DNA of 64,000 nucleotides, taken from NCBI RefSeq assembly GCF_011008565.1, contig NZ_JAAIWK010000011.1, forward strand, positions 35,348-99,347, given 5' to 3'. Position 1 is the stretch's first letter. Each line of letters starts with the position of its first letter. A program made the position numbers and the translations under genes. Positions 18,030 through 27,332 of this stretch are shown here, piece after piece. The notes beneath the pieces were generated by a model, which saw only the letters and a program-made list of their open reading frames with translations, did no database searches and was not told where the DNA came from. The stretch is from Heyndrickxia ginsengihumi. GTDB lineage: Bacteria; Bacillota; Bacilli; Bacillales; Bacillaceae_C.

Positions 18030-18806
18030 TTAGTTAAAGACAATTCCGCCATCAATCATAATAGATTGTCCTGTCATGTAATTAGAGCCAGGTGAGGCTA
18101 AGTAGGATACGAAATCTGCAACATCGGTAGGTTCCTCTGTTCTGCCTAAAGCAATTCCTTCTGCATATTTTTTAAACGCTTCTCCTTTTTGGAGCCCCAT
18201 ATATTTCACCATTTCCTCATCTATCCGATCCCACATGCTTGTCCCAACAATACCAGGACAATACGCGTTTACGGTAATATTGTATTTAGCATATTCTTTT
18301 GCAGTTGCTTGTGTAAAGGCGCGGACTGCAAACTTCGTAGCCGAGTATGCACTTAACATGTCAAAGGCTTGGTGCCCAGCGATACTGCAGGCGTTAATAA
18401 TTTTTCCACCTGTCTCTTGAGTTTTCATTTGTTCGGCTGCGGCTTGAATGCCGTATACGACACCGAATACATTGATTCGAAAAATATTTTCTAAGTTTTC
18501 AGGAGCAATTTCTTCAAAAGGGCATACTAACTCGATGCCAGCATTATTGACAAACACATCTACGCTGCCAAATTGGTCAACCGCTGTTTTCACTAGTGCT
18601 TTTTGATCCGCAGGGTTTGATACATCGCCAATAAAAGAAGCAACTTGATCATGTTGATTTTTAAATTCTTTTGTTGTTTGTTCAAGTACTTCTCCATTGC
18701 GGTCACTTAAAATAATTGCAAAACCATCTTGAGCTAATCTTTCCGCAATACCTTTCCCAATACCTTGACCAGATCCTGTTACTACTGCCACTTTTGAATT
18801 CGTCAT
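18030..18806 (-). CDS. Acetoin/diacetyl reductase-type short-chain dehydrogenase
   Basis: A 258-residue NAD(P)-dependent SDR. The cofactor motif TGSGQGIG (10-17), NNAG (87-90), catalytic Ser141 and the pair Tyr154/Lys158 in YSATK are all intact. SDRN after the second strand, with Asp, indicates NAD(H) preference. The sequence from VPF-like region through [15 protein letters not shown] is typical of the BudC family, (S)-acetoin forming diacetyl reductase or meso-2,3-butanediol dehydrogenase. ATG at 18806 with AAGGAG upstream was chosen over a TTG three codons earlier. It is a single-gene transcript between two hairpin repeats, so context does not narrow the substrate. Sorbitol or other polyol dehydrogenases of the same fold remain possible. 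Confidence 0.8.
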   Translation of the reverse strand: MTNSKVAVVTGSGQGIGKGIAERLAQDGFAIILSDRNGEVLEQTTKEFKNQHDQVASFIGDVSNPADQKALVKTAVDQFGSVDVFVNNAGIELVCPFEEIAPENLENIFRINVFGVVYGIQAAAEQMKTQETGGKIINACSIAGHQAFDMLSAYSATKFAVRAFTQATAKEYAKYNITVNAYCPGIVGTSMWDRIDEEMVKYMGLQKGEAFKKYAEGIALGRTEEPTDVADFVSYLASPGSNYMTGQSIMIDGGIVFN

Positions 18807-18898
18807 ATTTCCCAACTCCTTTGTAATCTATTCTTACTATAATTACAATTGAGAGTTGAAAAATATAACTTTTAAATAAAATATCGTTCATAAAAAAG

Positions 18899-18939
18899 GT
18901 GCCTGACCCCTTTTGATCGCATAAAAGGGGTCAGGCGCC
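18899..18939. repeat. Dispersed GGTGCCTGACCCC hairpin repeat, copy 4 (variant)
   Basis: A shorter variant: arms match from GGTGCCTGACCCCTTTT to AAAAGGGGTCAGGCGCC, with one G-T-type change near the end and a GATCGCAT loop instead of the usual tip. Flanked by A6 and T6 runs. It lies between the divergent reductase and LacI genes, just upstream of the LacI promoter. Confidence 0.85.
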
Positions 18940-18971
18940 TTTTTTAGAAAATAATTTTAAATCAAAATATA

Positions 18972-19021
18972 TTGACTTGTTAGAATCGCGGTGATATTAT
19001 TCGAAATAAGGAAACGTTTCC
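18972..19021 (+). promoter_or_regulatory. Promoter and operator of the LacI-type regulator gene
   Basis: TTGACT (18972-18977), a 17-base spacer and TATTAT (18995-19000) form a good vegetative promoter. A perfect 12-base palindrome GGAAACGTTTCC (19010-19021) follows at about the transcription start. Such a site is typical of LacI-family operators, so the gene at 19042 probably represses itself. Confidence 0.7.
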
Positions 19022-19041
19022 ACAAGGTAAGGTGATATTTT

Positions 19042-20037
19042 TTGGCAACTATAAAAGATGTAGCAAAAGAAGCAGGTGTATCTGTTTCAACTGTTTCGCG
19101 TGTTATTAATAACAGTGGATATGTTAGTAACAAGACACGGTTAAATGTTAATCAGGCTATGCTTAAATTGAATTTTTCACCGAGTGAAGTTGCAAGGGGG
19201 TTGGTTAATGGAGCTACAAAAACGGTAGGATTGCTTATTCCAGATGTTGCTAACCCGTTTTATGCAGAAATTGCAAGAGGTATTGAGGACTCTGCTATTC
19301 AAAATGGATTTGCAACAATTCTTTGCAACTATGATTGGAAATTAGATCGTGAAAAAATGTATTTAGCAAAACTCCAGCAAATGCGTGTGGATGGCATTGT
19401 TATTGCCGGGAGCCGCAGTAAATTTGATAGTTTGCTTGATTTAATCGGAGATGTACCTTCTGTTGTTATTGATAGACGCGATAATCCTGTTGGTGGAGCC
19501 GTTTGGATGAATAATGAAGTCGGTGGAGAAGTTGCCACACAGCACTTATTCGAAATAGGCTGTAAAAAATTAATTCATCTGTCTGGTCCGAGGCTTTCTC
19601 CATCTGCTTTTGGAAGAAAAAAAGGCTTTATTCGTACAATAGAAAAAGCCAAGTCAGAAGGAATGGATGTTACTGGAGAAGTTTTACAAGGAGATTTTCG
19701 CTATAAAGGTGGATTTGATTTAGCGACTAAATTATTGAAGTCTGATAACAAACCAGATGGTATTTTTGCTGCGAATGATATTATGGCGATTGGCGTCATC
19801 CAAGCAGCACAAACGTTAGGTATTTCTGTACCAGAGGAACTTGCAATTATTGGATATGACAACATCGATATGGGAGAGTATACTTTTCCAAAGTTATCAA
19901 CGATTGACCAGCCAGCATATTTAATGGGGAATACTAGCTGGCAGATGTTAATGGATATGATGTCTTCTGATAAACGAAATCACATAGAATTAGAATTTGT
20001 TCCTAAATTAATAGTAAGACAGTCTACAATGAGATAA
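19042..20037 (+). CDS. LacI family transcriptional regulator of the sugar ABC operon
   Basis: A 331-residue repressor. The N-terminal helix-turn-helix is canonical (IKDVAKEAGVSVSTVSRVIN, then the hinge region to about residue 60). The rest is a periplasmic-binding-protein fold with KTVGLLIPDVANPFYAEIARGIE, DGIFAANDIMAIGVIQAA and IIGYDNIDMGEYTFPKLSTIDQP. Translation must start at TTG (19042), because the conserved motif begins at the second codon and AAGGTG-like sequence precedes it. It resembles RbsR more than CcpA. The next genes encode a CUT2 ribose-family ABC transporter, whose sugar is presumably the inducer. A near-copy of its operator occurs inside the next gene. Confidence 0.9.
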   Translation: MATIKDVAKEAGVSVSTVSRVINNSGYVSNKTRLNVNQAMLKLNFSPSEVARGLVNGATKTVGLLIPDVANPFYAEIARGIEDSAIQNGFATILCNYDWKLDREKMYLAKLQQMRVDGIVIAGSRSKFDSLLDLIGDVPSVVIDRRDNPVGGAVWMNNEVGGEVATQHLFEIGCKKLIHLSGPRLSPSAFGRKKGFIRTIEKAKSEGMDVTGEVLQGDFRYKGGFDLATKLLKSDNKPDGIFAANDIMAIGVIQAAQTLGISVPEELAIIGYDNIDMGEYTFPKLSTIDQPAYLMGNTSWQMLMDMMSSDKRNHIELEFVPKLIVRQSTMR

Positions 20038-20256
20038 AGTCCTTTCTTTTATGTTATTCCTTCATGAAAAACTGCAAATTTGGTAACGAAGCATAATACG
20101 TTATAATCTTAATATATTATTTCGGCCTCGAACAACTTACGAAGAAACTCACTCACTTATTTATATTCTTTCATACACCAGAGAAATACTCTGAATCAGT
20201 AAGTTTACTATTTTAAGTTATAAATCATTAAAAGGTAGAAAAAAGGGGGAAATAAG

Positions 20257-21288
20257 ATGAGTAAAAAAGTTAACAATAGCAAAATACGTGGAAAAATGAA
20301 AGCCCTTTCTATAATTTTTGCAGTAGGTGCAATGTCATTAGGATTAGCTGCATGTGGAAGTCAAGCCACTAGTACGACTAAACATGGAAACGATTCCACA
20401 TTTAAGGAAAGAAATAAAATTATTGGCTATTCAACATATGATTTGAAACAACCTTACTGGCAGGATTTTGAAAAAGGAATTGAACAAGCGGCGAAAAAAG
20501 AGGGATATAAGGTTGTTGTATCTGACCAAAAGGGAAGTCAAGAAACACAAGTATCAGGATCAATGAATCTCATTAATCAAAATATAAGTGCTTTAATCGT
20601 CTCACCTGTTCAGCCATCAGCACTCCCTGCAACTATTACAGCGGCACATAATGCAAAAATACCTATTGTTATTGGTGATATAGGTGCCGAAGGAAAGTAT
20701 GATGCCTACGTTCTATCTGATAATAAAGGTGGGGGAGCTTCAGCGGCTGAATATGTAAATAAAAAGTTAGGCGCTAAATCAGGAACGAAGGAAATTGGCG
20801 TTATTGAACTTCACCCTGGATCAGCAGTTGGTGAGGATCGTGTTAATGGGTTCGTCGATAAGATTAAAAAATACAGTGGATTCAAAATAGTTGGCCAGCT
20901 TAATGGTGATGACTCTGTTGATGGTGGATTCAAGGTAACTCAAAGCTTACTGGCAGCGAACCCAAATATCTCAGTTATTTTTGCAGCAAATGATCCGGAG
21001 GCTGAAGGGGCTGTGCAAGCACTTAAACAAGCGGGAAGATTGGAAGGTAAAAAAAGAGTAGAAGTTATTGGCTTTAATGGTGATGCACCTGCTTTGGAAC
21101 TTATTAAAAAAGGTGAAATGACAGCAACGATTGCGCAGCATCCTGTAGATTTAGGAAAGAAGACTGTTGAAATTTCTTTAGATTTACTGAAAGGAAAGAA
21201 AGTTGAATTTACAGATTCAGCTAAAAAGGTTTATAACGTACCAACGACATTAGTGGACTCTAATAACATAAATGAATATCTTAAATAA
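20257..21288 (+). CDS. Ribose-family sugar ABC transporter, substrate-binding lipoprotein
   Basis: A 343-residue extracytoplasmic binding protein anchored as a lipoprotein: the signal segment ends in a lipobox LAAC with Cys33. The mature part has the two-lobe Peripla_BP_4 pattern (IIGYSTYDLKQPYWQDFEKG, QEKGSQETQ-type loop, ALIVSPVQPSALPATI, VIFAANDPEAEGAVQAL, VEVIGFNGDAPAL). A strong ribosome binding site (AAAGGGGGAAATAAG) precedes the ATG, fitting the high level at which binding proteins are made. The ATPase and two permeases follow. The sugar is not readable; the family covers ribose, galactose, xylose, allose and others. Confidence 0.92.
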   Translation: MSKKVNNSKIRGKMKALSIIFAVGAMSLGLAACGSQATSTTKHGNDSTFKERNKIIGYSTYDLKQPYWQDFEKGIEQAAKKEGYKVVVSDQKGSQETQVSGSMNLINQNISALIVSPVQPSALPATITAAHNAKIPIVIGDIGAEGKYDAYVLSDNKGGGASAAEYVNKKLGAKSGTKEIGVIELHPGSAVGEDRVNGFVDKIKKYSGFKIVGQLNGDDSVDGGFKVTQSLLAANPNISVIFAANDPEAEGAVQALKQAGRLEGKKRVEVIGFNGDAPALELIKKGEMTATIAQHPVDLGKKTVEISLDLLKGKKVEFTDSAKKVYNVPTTLVDSNNINEYLK

Positions 21289-21300
21289 TTTTGCCCTGTC

Positions 21301-21320
21301 CACCTGCCGTTAGGCAGATG
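21301..21320 (+). other. Stem-loop between binding protein and ATPase genes
   Basis: CACCTGCC (21301-21308) pairs with GGCAGATG (21313-21320), 7 of 8 positions, loop GTTA. No T tract follows. Such hairpins commonly protect the upstream mRNA so that binding protein is made in excess over the membrane parts; that role is inference. Confidence 0.5.
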
Positions 21321-21369
21321 ACTTTAAAATATGTATTGGTTATGAAAAAACAGCAGAAGGGGGAAGCGT

Positions 21370-22908
21370 ATGAAACGTGATGATATTCCGATACTGGAAG
21401 CCACGGATATAGTAAAAGAATTTCCTGGAGTCCGTGCTTTAAAAGGAGTAAATATAGCTATTTATCCTGGTCAAGTGCATGGGCTAGTAGGGGAGAATGG
21501 TGCTGGGAAAAGTACGATTATTAAAATCCTTTCGGGGCTGTATCAGCCAACAAGCGGCGAAATCAGAGTCGATGGAACACCTACTAAATTTCGTAATCCT
21601 TTAGAATCACAAAAGTCTGGTATTAGTGTAATTTCACAGGAGTTTCAATTAGTACCTCAATTATCTATTGTTGAAAATATATTTTTAGGCAGAGAACCAA
21701 GGGGAATATTCGGCCAAATTGATTGGAAAACAGCAAAGAAAAAGGCTTCTGAAATTCTTGATCGGATTGGAATGAAAGTATCTGTGAATCAACCTGTAGA
21801 ACTATTAAGCATCGCAGATCAGCAGCTGGTTGAAATTGCAAAAGCATTAGCAGAAGAGGCAAGACTTATCATTATGGATGAACCAACTGCTTCCTTAAAT
21901 GCTGCAGAGGTTGAAAGGTTAATGAATCTTGTTAAGGAATTACGTAATGATGGAACTGGAATATTATATGTTTCCCATAGATTAAATGAAATTTTTGTGT
22001 TATGTGACTCTATAACTGTATTTCGTGATGGACAGCGAGTGGCCTTAAAATCAGCCGGTGAGATAAGTGAAGAAGAATTAGTCACACTAATGATTGGGAG
22101 AAAACTTGATAGTGAATCTGCATTACGATCAACTTTTTTAGATGAACATGACGCTTCTCCTATGTTCCAAGTTAAGAACTTAACTGTCCCCAAATTTGTC
22201 AATAATATTAGTTTTTCTGTAAGAAGTGGTGAAATATTAGGCGTTGCGGGATTAATTGGGTCGGGAAGAAGGGAACTAACGAGAGCATTGTATGGATTGG
22301 AAGATGTTACAACTGGGGAGATTGTTATAGATGGAAGATCAGTTTCTATTAAGAAACCTACGCACGCATTAAAAGAAAAGGTTTATATGTTATCTGAAGA
22401 TAGAAAAGAAGAAGGCATTATTCCTCATTTTAATGTAATGGAAAATATTGTTCTATCAACTCCTCCAAAAAAAGTGAGAGACTCCTTTATTATTAATCAT
22501 AAGAAAGAGAATAAAGCCTATGAAGACATGAAAGGCTTTTTTAATATTCGCTGTTTTGGACCATCACAAGGAATCACAACCTTAAGTGGTGGAAATCAGC
22601 AAAAAGCCTTACTTGGAAGGGCGCTTGCAGCTGATTGTAAAGTATTATTATTTAACGAACCAACTAGGGGAGTTGACATTGGAGCCAAAATTGAGATTTA
22701 TAAAGCAATAAAAGAACTCGCTGAAACAGGTGTTGCAATCATTGTAAGCTCCTCTGAAGCTCAAGAGTTAGTACTTCTCGTGGACCGTTGTATTGTTCTT
22801 AATAATGGTAAATTAGTAACAGAGATTCCAAAGAGCGAACTTAATGAGGATAATATTGTTGCAGCTTCATTACGCCGTTCTAGTGAAGAGGTGATTTCTA
22901 ATGGCTGA
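21370..22908 (+). CDS. Sugar ABC transporter ATP-binding protein, RbsA/MglA type
   Basis: A 512-residue protein with two fused ATPase halves, as in CUT2 importers. The first half has Walker A GENGAGKST (41-49), a Q-loop near VISQEFQLVPQLS, Walker B LIIMDEPTASLN. The second half has the degenerate Walker A GLIGSGRRE usual in this class, signature LSGGNQQKALLGRAL and Walker B LLFNEPTRGVDIGAK. Length is normal. GGGGGAAG precedes the ATG. Its end overlaps the next permease gene by 8 bases, so the transporter genes form one coupled operon. Confidence 0.94.
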   Translation: MKRDDIPILEATDIVKEFPGVRALKGVNIAIYPGQVHGLVGENGAGKSTIIKILSGLYQPTSGEIRVDGTPTKFRNPLESQKSGISVISQEFQLVPQLSIVENIFLGREPRGIFGQIDWKTAKKKASEILDRIGMKVSVNQPVELLSIADQQLVEIAKALAEEARLIIMDEPTASLNAAEVERLMNLVKELRNDGTGILYVSHRLNEIFVLCDSITVFRDGQRVALKSAGEISEEELVTLMIGRKLDSESALRSTFLDEHDASPMFQVKNLTVPKFVNNISFSVRSGEILGVAGLIGSGRRELTRALYGLEDVTTGEIVIDGRSVSIKKPTHALKEKVYMLSEDRKEEGIIPHFNVMENIVLSTPPKKVRDSFIINHKKENKAYEDMKGFFNIRCFGPSQGITTLSGGNQQKALLGRALAADCKVLLFNEPTRGVDIGAKIEIYKAIKELAETGVAIIVSSSEAQELVLLVDRCIVLNNGKLVTEIPKSELNEDNIVAASLRRSSEEVISNG

Positions 22909-23917
22909 ATCACAAGCAGTTATTAAAGAAGAAGGGGACTCTAGAGAGCGATATAGTGGGCTAAAATTAGCCAATCAGTTGCAAAACGTAGGTGTCATAG
23001 CATTTTTAATACTCCTTTATGTAGTAGTAGGCTTAATGAATCATCAATTTATCAGCTTCTCAAATTTATCGAATGTTATTGTAGAAACCTCAATCTTAGC
23101 CGTTGTTTCTTATGGTATGACATTTGCTATTGCCATGGGGGTTTTCGATTTATCAGTAGGATCGACGCAGTCATTATGTGCAAGTGTTGTCGCAACAATG
23201 CTTATAGGGCATGATATGTTTACGAGTATTGGGGCTGCTTTACTAGCTGGGCTCGTAGTAGGCATTGTCAATGGAATTCTTGTTAGTAAATTAAGAGTAC
23301 CTGCTTTTGTTGCAACGTTAGGAACGATGTCTGTGATAAGAGGAGTAGCTTTATTATATACAAATGGAAAGTCAATCCTTATTTCCAACCAAAGTTTCGG
23401 GGCCATTAATTCGAAAAATATCCTCGGTATTCCATTACCATTTATCATAGCAGTGATCGCATTAATTATTTTATGGGCAACCTTTAAACATACGCCTTTT
23501 GGACGGCATATTGCCGCAGTTGGGGGTAATCCGCATGCTGCAGTTGCATCAGGGTTGAAGGTAGACAGGATAACGATCATGGTTTTTGCATTAGTAGGTG
23601 TAACAACTGCATTTTCAGGGGTTATGCTTAGTTCTCAATTAATGAATGTAACAGGATCTTTAGGCGTTGGCCTTGAGATGAATGCCATTGCTGCGGTTGT
23701 ACTAGGTGGAACGAGTATGGATGGTGGTCGCGGAAACTTGATTGGTACTTTAATTGGAGCCTTTTTACTTTCCTCAATAAGCAACGCGCTTAACATTCTG
23801 AATATTCCAAGTTTTTATCAATACTTGGCGACAGGATTATTACTTATCGGAGCTTTGAGTCTTGATAGTGCCAGAAGGAATCTAGTCAAATCTCTGTTAA
23901 GGAGGAGCTTACAGTAA
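22901..23917 (+). CDS. Sugar ABC transporter permease 1, RbsC type
   Basis: A 338-residue inner-membrane permease of the BPD_transp_2 family with about eight to ten hydrophobic helices. Family marks are FAIAMGVFDLSVGSTQSL in the first third, PAFVATLGTMSVIRGVALLYTNG in the middle, TPFGRHIAAVGGNPHAAVASG and VLGGTSMDGGRGNLIGTLIGA near the end. It overlaps the ATPase gene upstream by 8 bases and the second permease by one base (TAATG). Two different permease genes imply a heterodimeric membrane channel. Confidence 0.93.
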   Translation: MAESQAVIKEEGDSRERYSGLKLANQLQNVGVIAFLILLYVVVGLMNHQFISFSNLSNVIVETSILAVVSYGMTFAIAMGVFDLSVGSTQSLCASVVATMLIGHDMFTSIGAALLAGLVVGIVNGILVSKLRVPAFVATLGTMSVIRGVALLYTNGKSILISNQSFGAINSKNILGIPLPFIIAVIALIILWATFKHTPFGRHIAAVGGNPHAAVASGLKVDRITIMVFALVGVTTAFSGVMLSSQLMNVTGSLGVGLEMNAIAAVVLGGTSMDGGRGNLIGTLIGAFLLSSISNALNILNIPSFYQYLATGLLLIGALSLDSARRNLVKSLLRRSLQ

Positions 23918-24948
23918 TGGAAAAGATAAAAGTATCCAATGATATTATAGATCATTCAGTAGAGGGAGAAGAAAGTGAAAATAACTCTAAAAGTAGCTTG
24001 GGACTCTCATCAAAGGTATTTATGCTCCTAAACAAATATACAATTGTTTGGATTGTTGTTCTAACAGGAATTGTTCTTTATTTTTTAAATGGTAATTTTG
24101 CTACATTTAGCAATCTCACAAGTGTTTTAAGACAGTCGGCTTTTGTAGGTATTGGAGCAATCGGAATGACTTTTGTCATTATGGGGGGAGGCATAGACCT
24201 TTCTATACCGGGAATTGTGTCTCTGACTGCAGTTGTTACGGCAATGTTAGTACCAAGTGTTGGCATTTTGGCTGCGGTGTTAGCTGCGTTACTATGTGGC
24301 CTTGCTCAAGGTTTTTTGAATGGTTTGGTTATCACAAAATTAAATATTCCTCCTTTTGTTGCCACATTAGGAACAGGATTTGTCTATTTAGCCATTGTTT
24401 TTATTATAACAAACCAACAAGTCATACCAGTGACTTCAATGGATGTTCTTAACTTGGGGGTTGGTTCATTGCTAGGTATTCCAATTCCATTCATCATTTT
24501 TGTTCTATGTACAGTGTTTTGTATTTATCTAACAAAGTATACGAGGTATGGACGGTTTATAAGAGCAGTTGGAAGTAAAATGGAAGCTTCTGTTATTGCT
24601 GGAGTTCCTGTCCATCGTGTTATTATTTTTTCCTTTATGGTTTTGGGATTAATGACATCATTAACCGGTGTTACCCTCGCTGGTTACCTTTCAGCCGCCA
24701 ACGGAACAATGGGAACAGGTTATGAACTTCAGGCTATTGCTGCAGCTGTCGTGGGCGGAACAAGTCTTCGAGGTGGGAATGGGACATTTATAGGAACATT
24801 GGCAGGATCAATATTCTTCGCAATGATTAGTAATGCACTAGACCTTTTTGGGATAGGTTCCTATTGGCAGTATATAGCAACAGGATTAATCATTATCTTT
24901 GCTATAACATTGGATGGATTAAAAAACAAAAAGTCAGGAACAGTGTAA
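23917..24948 (+). CDS. Sugar ABC transporter permease 2, RbsC type
   Basis: A 343-residue paralogue of the preceding permease with the same BPD_transp_2 layout: a polar N-terminal tail of about 35 residues, then helices including FVIMGGGIDLSIPGIVSLTA, PPFVATLGTGFVYLAIVFI, YGRFIRAVGSKMEASVIAG and VVGGTSLRGGNGTFIGTLAG. ATG overlaps the previous stop by one base. It completes the importer. After a 31-base gap, which includes a strong GGGAGGAA site, comes the isomerase-like gene of the same operon. Confidence 0.92.
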   Translation: MEKIKVSNDIIDHSVEGEESENNSKSSLGLSSKVFMLLNKYTIVWIVVLTGIVLYFLNGNFATFSNLTSVLRQSAFVGIGAIGMTFVIMGGGIDLSIPGIVSLTAVVTAMLVPSVGILAAVLAALLCGLAQGFLNGLVITKLNIPPFVATLGTGFVYLAIVFIITNQQVIPVTSMDVLNLGVGSLLGIPIPFIIFVLCTVFCIYLTKYTRYGRFIRAVGSKMEASVIAGVPVHRVIIFSFMVLGLMTSLTGVTLAGYLSAANGTMGTGYELQAIAAAVVGGTSLRGGNGTFIGTLAGSIFFAMISNALDLFGIGSYWQYIATGLIIIFAITLDGLKNKKSGTV

Positions 24949-24979
24949 TTTAATAATAGAGGAAAAGGGAGGAACAGGA

Positions 24980-26176
24980 ATGTCTAATGAATTAGTTTAT
25001 CAAGCACTTGAAGAAGGGGAAGGGATTTTTAATTTAGTACCTAATTTTGTGCCGCGCCGGTTTGGAGAAGCTGGATTCCGCTTGAGGTTGCATCCAGATG
25101 ATTATTATCCATTTGGATTGAAAAGGGGAGCAATTAAAGAACGCTGGTTTTCTTCAGTTGTCAATGTAATAAACGGTGATGATGCACCAGAAAACGAAGG
25201 ATTGAGCTATGTAGCACTGCATAGTGATACAAATAAAAGATTTTTATTTAAAGAAGCAGTTGAGGTATTGGGAGCAAAATTAATTGGAAAAGAATTGTTT
25301 CAAGAATATGGTACGTGGCCAATGTTTGCTAAGTTTTTTGACTATAAAACTCCACTTTTTCACCATATTCATCTTATGCAGCACCACGCAGACCTTGTTG
25401 GAAAAATGGCAAAACCAGAGGCCTATTATTTCCCGTATCAATTAAACAACTACCCAGGAGAATTTCCGGTAACATATTTTGGCTTTGATGCAAGTGTAAA
25501 CTTAGATGAAATAAAAGAAAGACTACTGCAGTTTGAAGAAACCGACAATCGAATTACGGAGCTTTCTCGTGCTTTTAGAATTCAATTAGGAACTGGATGG
25601 TACGTTCCTGCAGGAGTGGTTCATGCGCCGGGATCATATTTAACCTATGAACCTCAATGGAATAGTGATGTAAATGCTGTTGTCGAAAATGTTGTGGCGG
25701 CTGATCATTATCCATATGACTTTTTAGTTGAGAATTGCCCTGAAGATAAAAAACATGATATTGATTTTATTCTAAGCTTAATAGATTGGGAGAAGAATAC
25801 CGATCCTGAATTTAGAAAACATTATTTTAGACCTCCTCTTCATTCTGCGGGGCAGAATGGCGTTTTTGAAGAAAAGTGGATTACTTATGGCAATGAATAT
25901 ATCGCTGCGAAAGAGTTAACGATTGAACCGGGAAAAACGGTGTCAGTTAAAGATCATTCTGCTTATGGCTGTATCGTTATACAAGGACATGGGAAGTTTG
26001 GAATATATGATGCTGAAGCAGCTCAAGTCATTCGCTTTGGACAAATGACATCCGATGAGTTCTTTGTTAGTGAAGAGAAGGCTAAAAGTGGTGTAGTTAT
26101 TTCAAATCATAGTAAATATGAACCGATGGTTATTCTAAAGCATTTTGTTTCGAATCAAGATGTGCCAAAAGCATAG
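24980..26176 (+). CDS. Class I mannose-6-phosphate-isomerase-like cupin enzyme
   Basis: A 398-residue cytoplasmic protein related to type I phosphomannose isomerase. Metal-site segments are visible: HHIHLMQHHADLVGKMAKPEAYYF (the Q-H and K-P-E pattern) and VPAGVVHAPGSYLTYEPQW in the second cupin motif. A C-terminal cupin (about residues 300-390, GCIVIQGHGKFGIYDAE) follows. It differs from ordinary ManA in length and in the central YPGEFPVTYFGFDASVN region, so it may act on another aldose or ketose, phosphorylated or free. It lies in the CUT2 importer operon, followed by a broken DUF4432 epimerase gene, so it probably interconverts the imported sugar. No kinase is found in the operon. Confidence 0.7.
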   Translation: MSNELVYQALEEGEGIFNLVPNFVPRRFGEAGFRLRLHPDDYYPFGLKRGAIKERWFSSVVNVINGDDAPENEGLSYVALHSDTNKRFLFKEAVEVLGAKLIGKELFQEYGTWPMFAKFFDYKTPLFHHIHLMQHHADLVGKMAKPEAYYFPYQLNNYPGEFPVTYFGFDASVNLDEIKERLLQFEETDNRITELSRAFRIQLGTGWYVPAGVVHAPGSYLTYEPQWNSDVNAVVENVVAADHYPYDFLVENCPEDKKHDIDFILSLIDWEKNTDPEFRKHYFRPPLHSAGQNGVFEEKWITYGNEYIAAKELTIEPGKTVSVKDHSAYGCIVIQGHGKFGIYDAEAAQVIRFGQMTSDEFFVSEEKAKSGVVISNHSKYEPMVILKHFVSNQDVPKA

Positions 26177-26281
26177 GGGGAATTTTTAACAGCTAATCAG
26201 TAAAAATCAATAGATGATACTTTTTGGCTGTTTTTTTCTGCTTAATTAAATAAGGAAAAGCTTGCAAAGTGGTGGAGAACA

Positions 26282-27332
26282 TTGGATATTTATGGAGAGA
26301 ACTGGACAAGGCGGGAGCTTGAGAAGCATGTTGCAAGACTAGATCAATTAGGGGGCCTTCGCAGGATGATATGTAAGGGGGGGGCCAGAGGATGGGGTAG
26401 AATTTATACAAGTTCGAACGGGTAGCGGACTCACCTTTTATATATCTCCTATGCATGGCATGGACATTTCACTGGGAGAATTTACGGGGATTCCAATAAG
26501 TTGACAGTCAGCCAATGGTGATGTTCATCCAGCTTACTATAATTCATATGCAAATGAGTGGGAGCGAACTGCAGCTGGTGGCCTATTGATGACTTGTGGA
26601 TTAACTCAAGTGGGCACCGCGAACATAGAAAGTGGCGAGGAACTCGGTCTTCATGGAAGATTTCATCATATAGCTGCCAGAGAAGTAGCATCTCAAGGTA
26701 CATGGGAAAATGATGAATTCGTGATGAATGTGAAAGGGGTTGTGGAAGAAACAACAGCATTTGGGCAATATTTACGTTTAACACGGGAATATAAGATGTA
26801 TCTTGGGAAAAATGAAATTCATATAAAAGATGTTGTAGAGAACGCTGGCTTTTCGTCTAGCCCGCATATGATTCTACATCATTTTAATTTTGGCTTTCCG
26901 TTTATAAATGAAAATACAATTTTTACTTTTCCATCAAATGACATAACTGCAAGGGATAAGGGCGTTTCTACTGAAGGATACGATCAATGGAATTATCCGG
27001 AAACAGGTTATCAAGAAAGAGTATATTATCATGAAAATCTTAACATATATAGAAATGGTGAAAATTTGACTAGTGTCGTAATTTCTAATCCTACATTCCC
27101 AAGTTTTATTAATCGTTCAGAACATCCGCTAAGTCTTCGGCTTTCATGGGATACAACTAATCTTCCTAGATTTACACAGTGGAAAATGAACGGGGCAGGG
27201 ATGAATGTATTAGGAATAGAGCCGGGAAATTGCTATGTAGAGGGGAGAAAAAAAGAAAGAGAACGCGGTTCGTTGGTGATGCTGGAGCCAGGTGAATCAC
27301 GAACCTATCATCTTAAACTTGAAATCTTTTGA
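26282..27332 (+). pseudogene. Broken DUF4432 aldose-1-epimerase-family gene (frameshift plus stop)
   Basis: The intact reading would begin at TTG 26282 (MDIYGENWTRRELEKH..., with GGTGGAG upstream). It shifts frame in a run of eight G at 26377-26384, where seven would keep the frame (RRMICKGG then PEDGVEFIQVRTGSGL in another frame). It also carries an in-frame TGA at 26502-26504 in GIPIS-stop-QSANGDVHP, where Trp (TGG) is expected. From 26505 on the frame is open to 27332; a caller would report only the C-terminal 248 residues from ATG 26586. Homologues such as the gene at 50537 are about 340 residues. The family are probable sugar mutarotases. Two independent lesions argue for a real pseudogene rather than one sequencing error. 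Confidence 0.8.

Noticed and set aside
23110..23580. 156-codon minus-strand frame within the ABC permease gene
   Set aside because: Complement of a membrane-protein gene; such shadows commonly stay open. No family resemblance.
26191..26255. AACAGC ... GCTGTT followed by T7 as a terminator after the cupin gene
   Set aside because: Only 6 pairs close a loop of about 40 bases. It may work with an inner A5/T5 pairing but was too weak to list.
26193..26456. Minus-strand frame over the epimerase pseudogene start
   Set aside because: It is open only because the plus-strand gene there is broken. No start signal, and the product resembles nothing.
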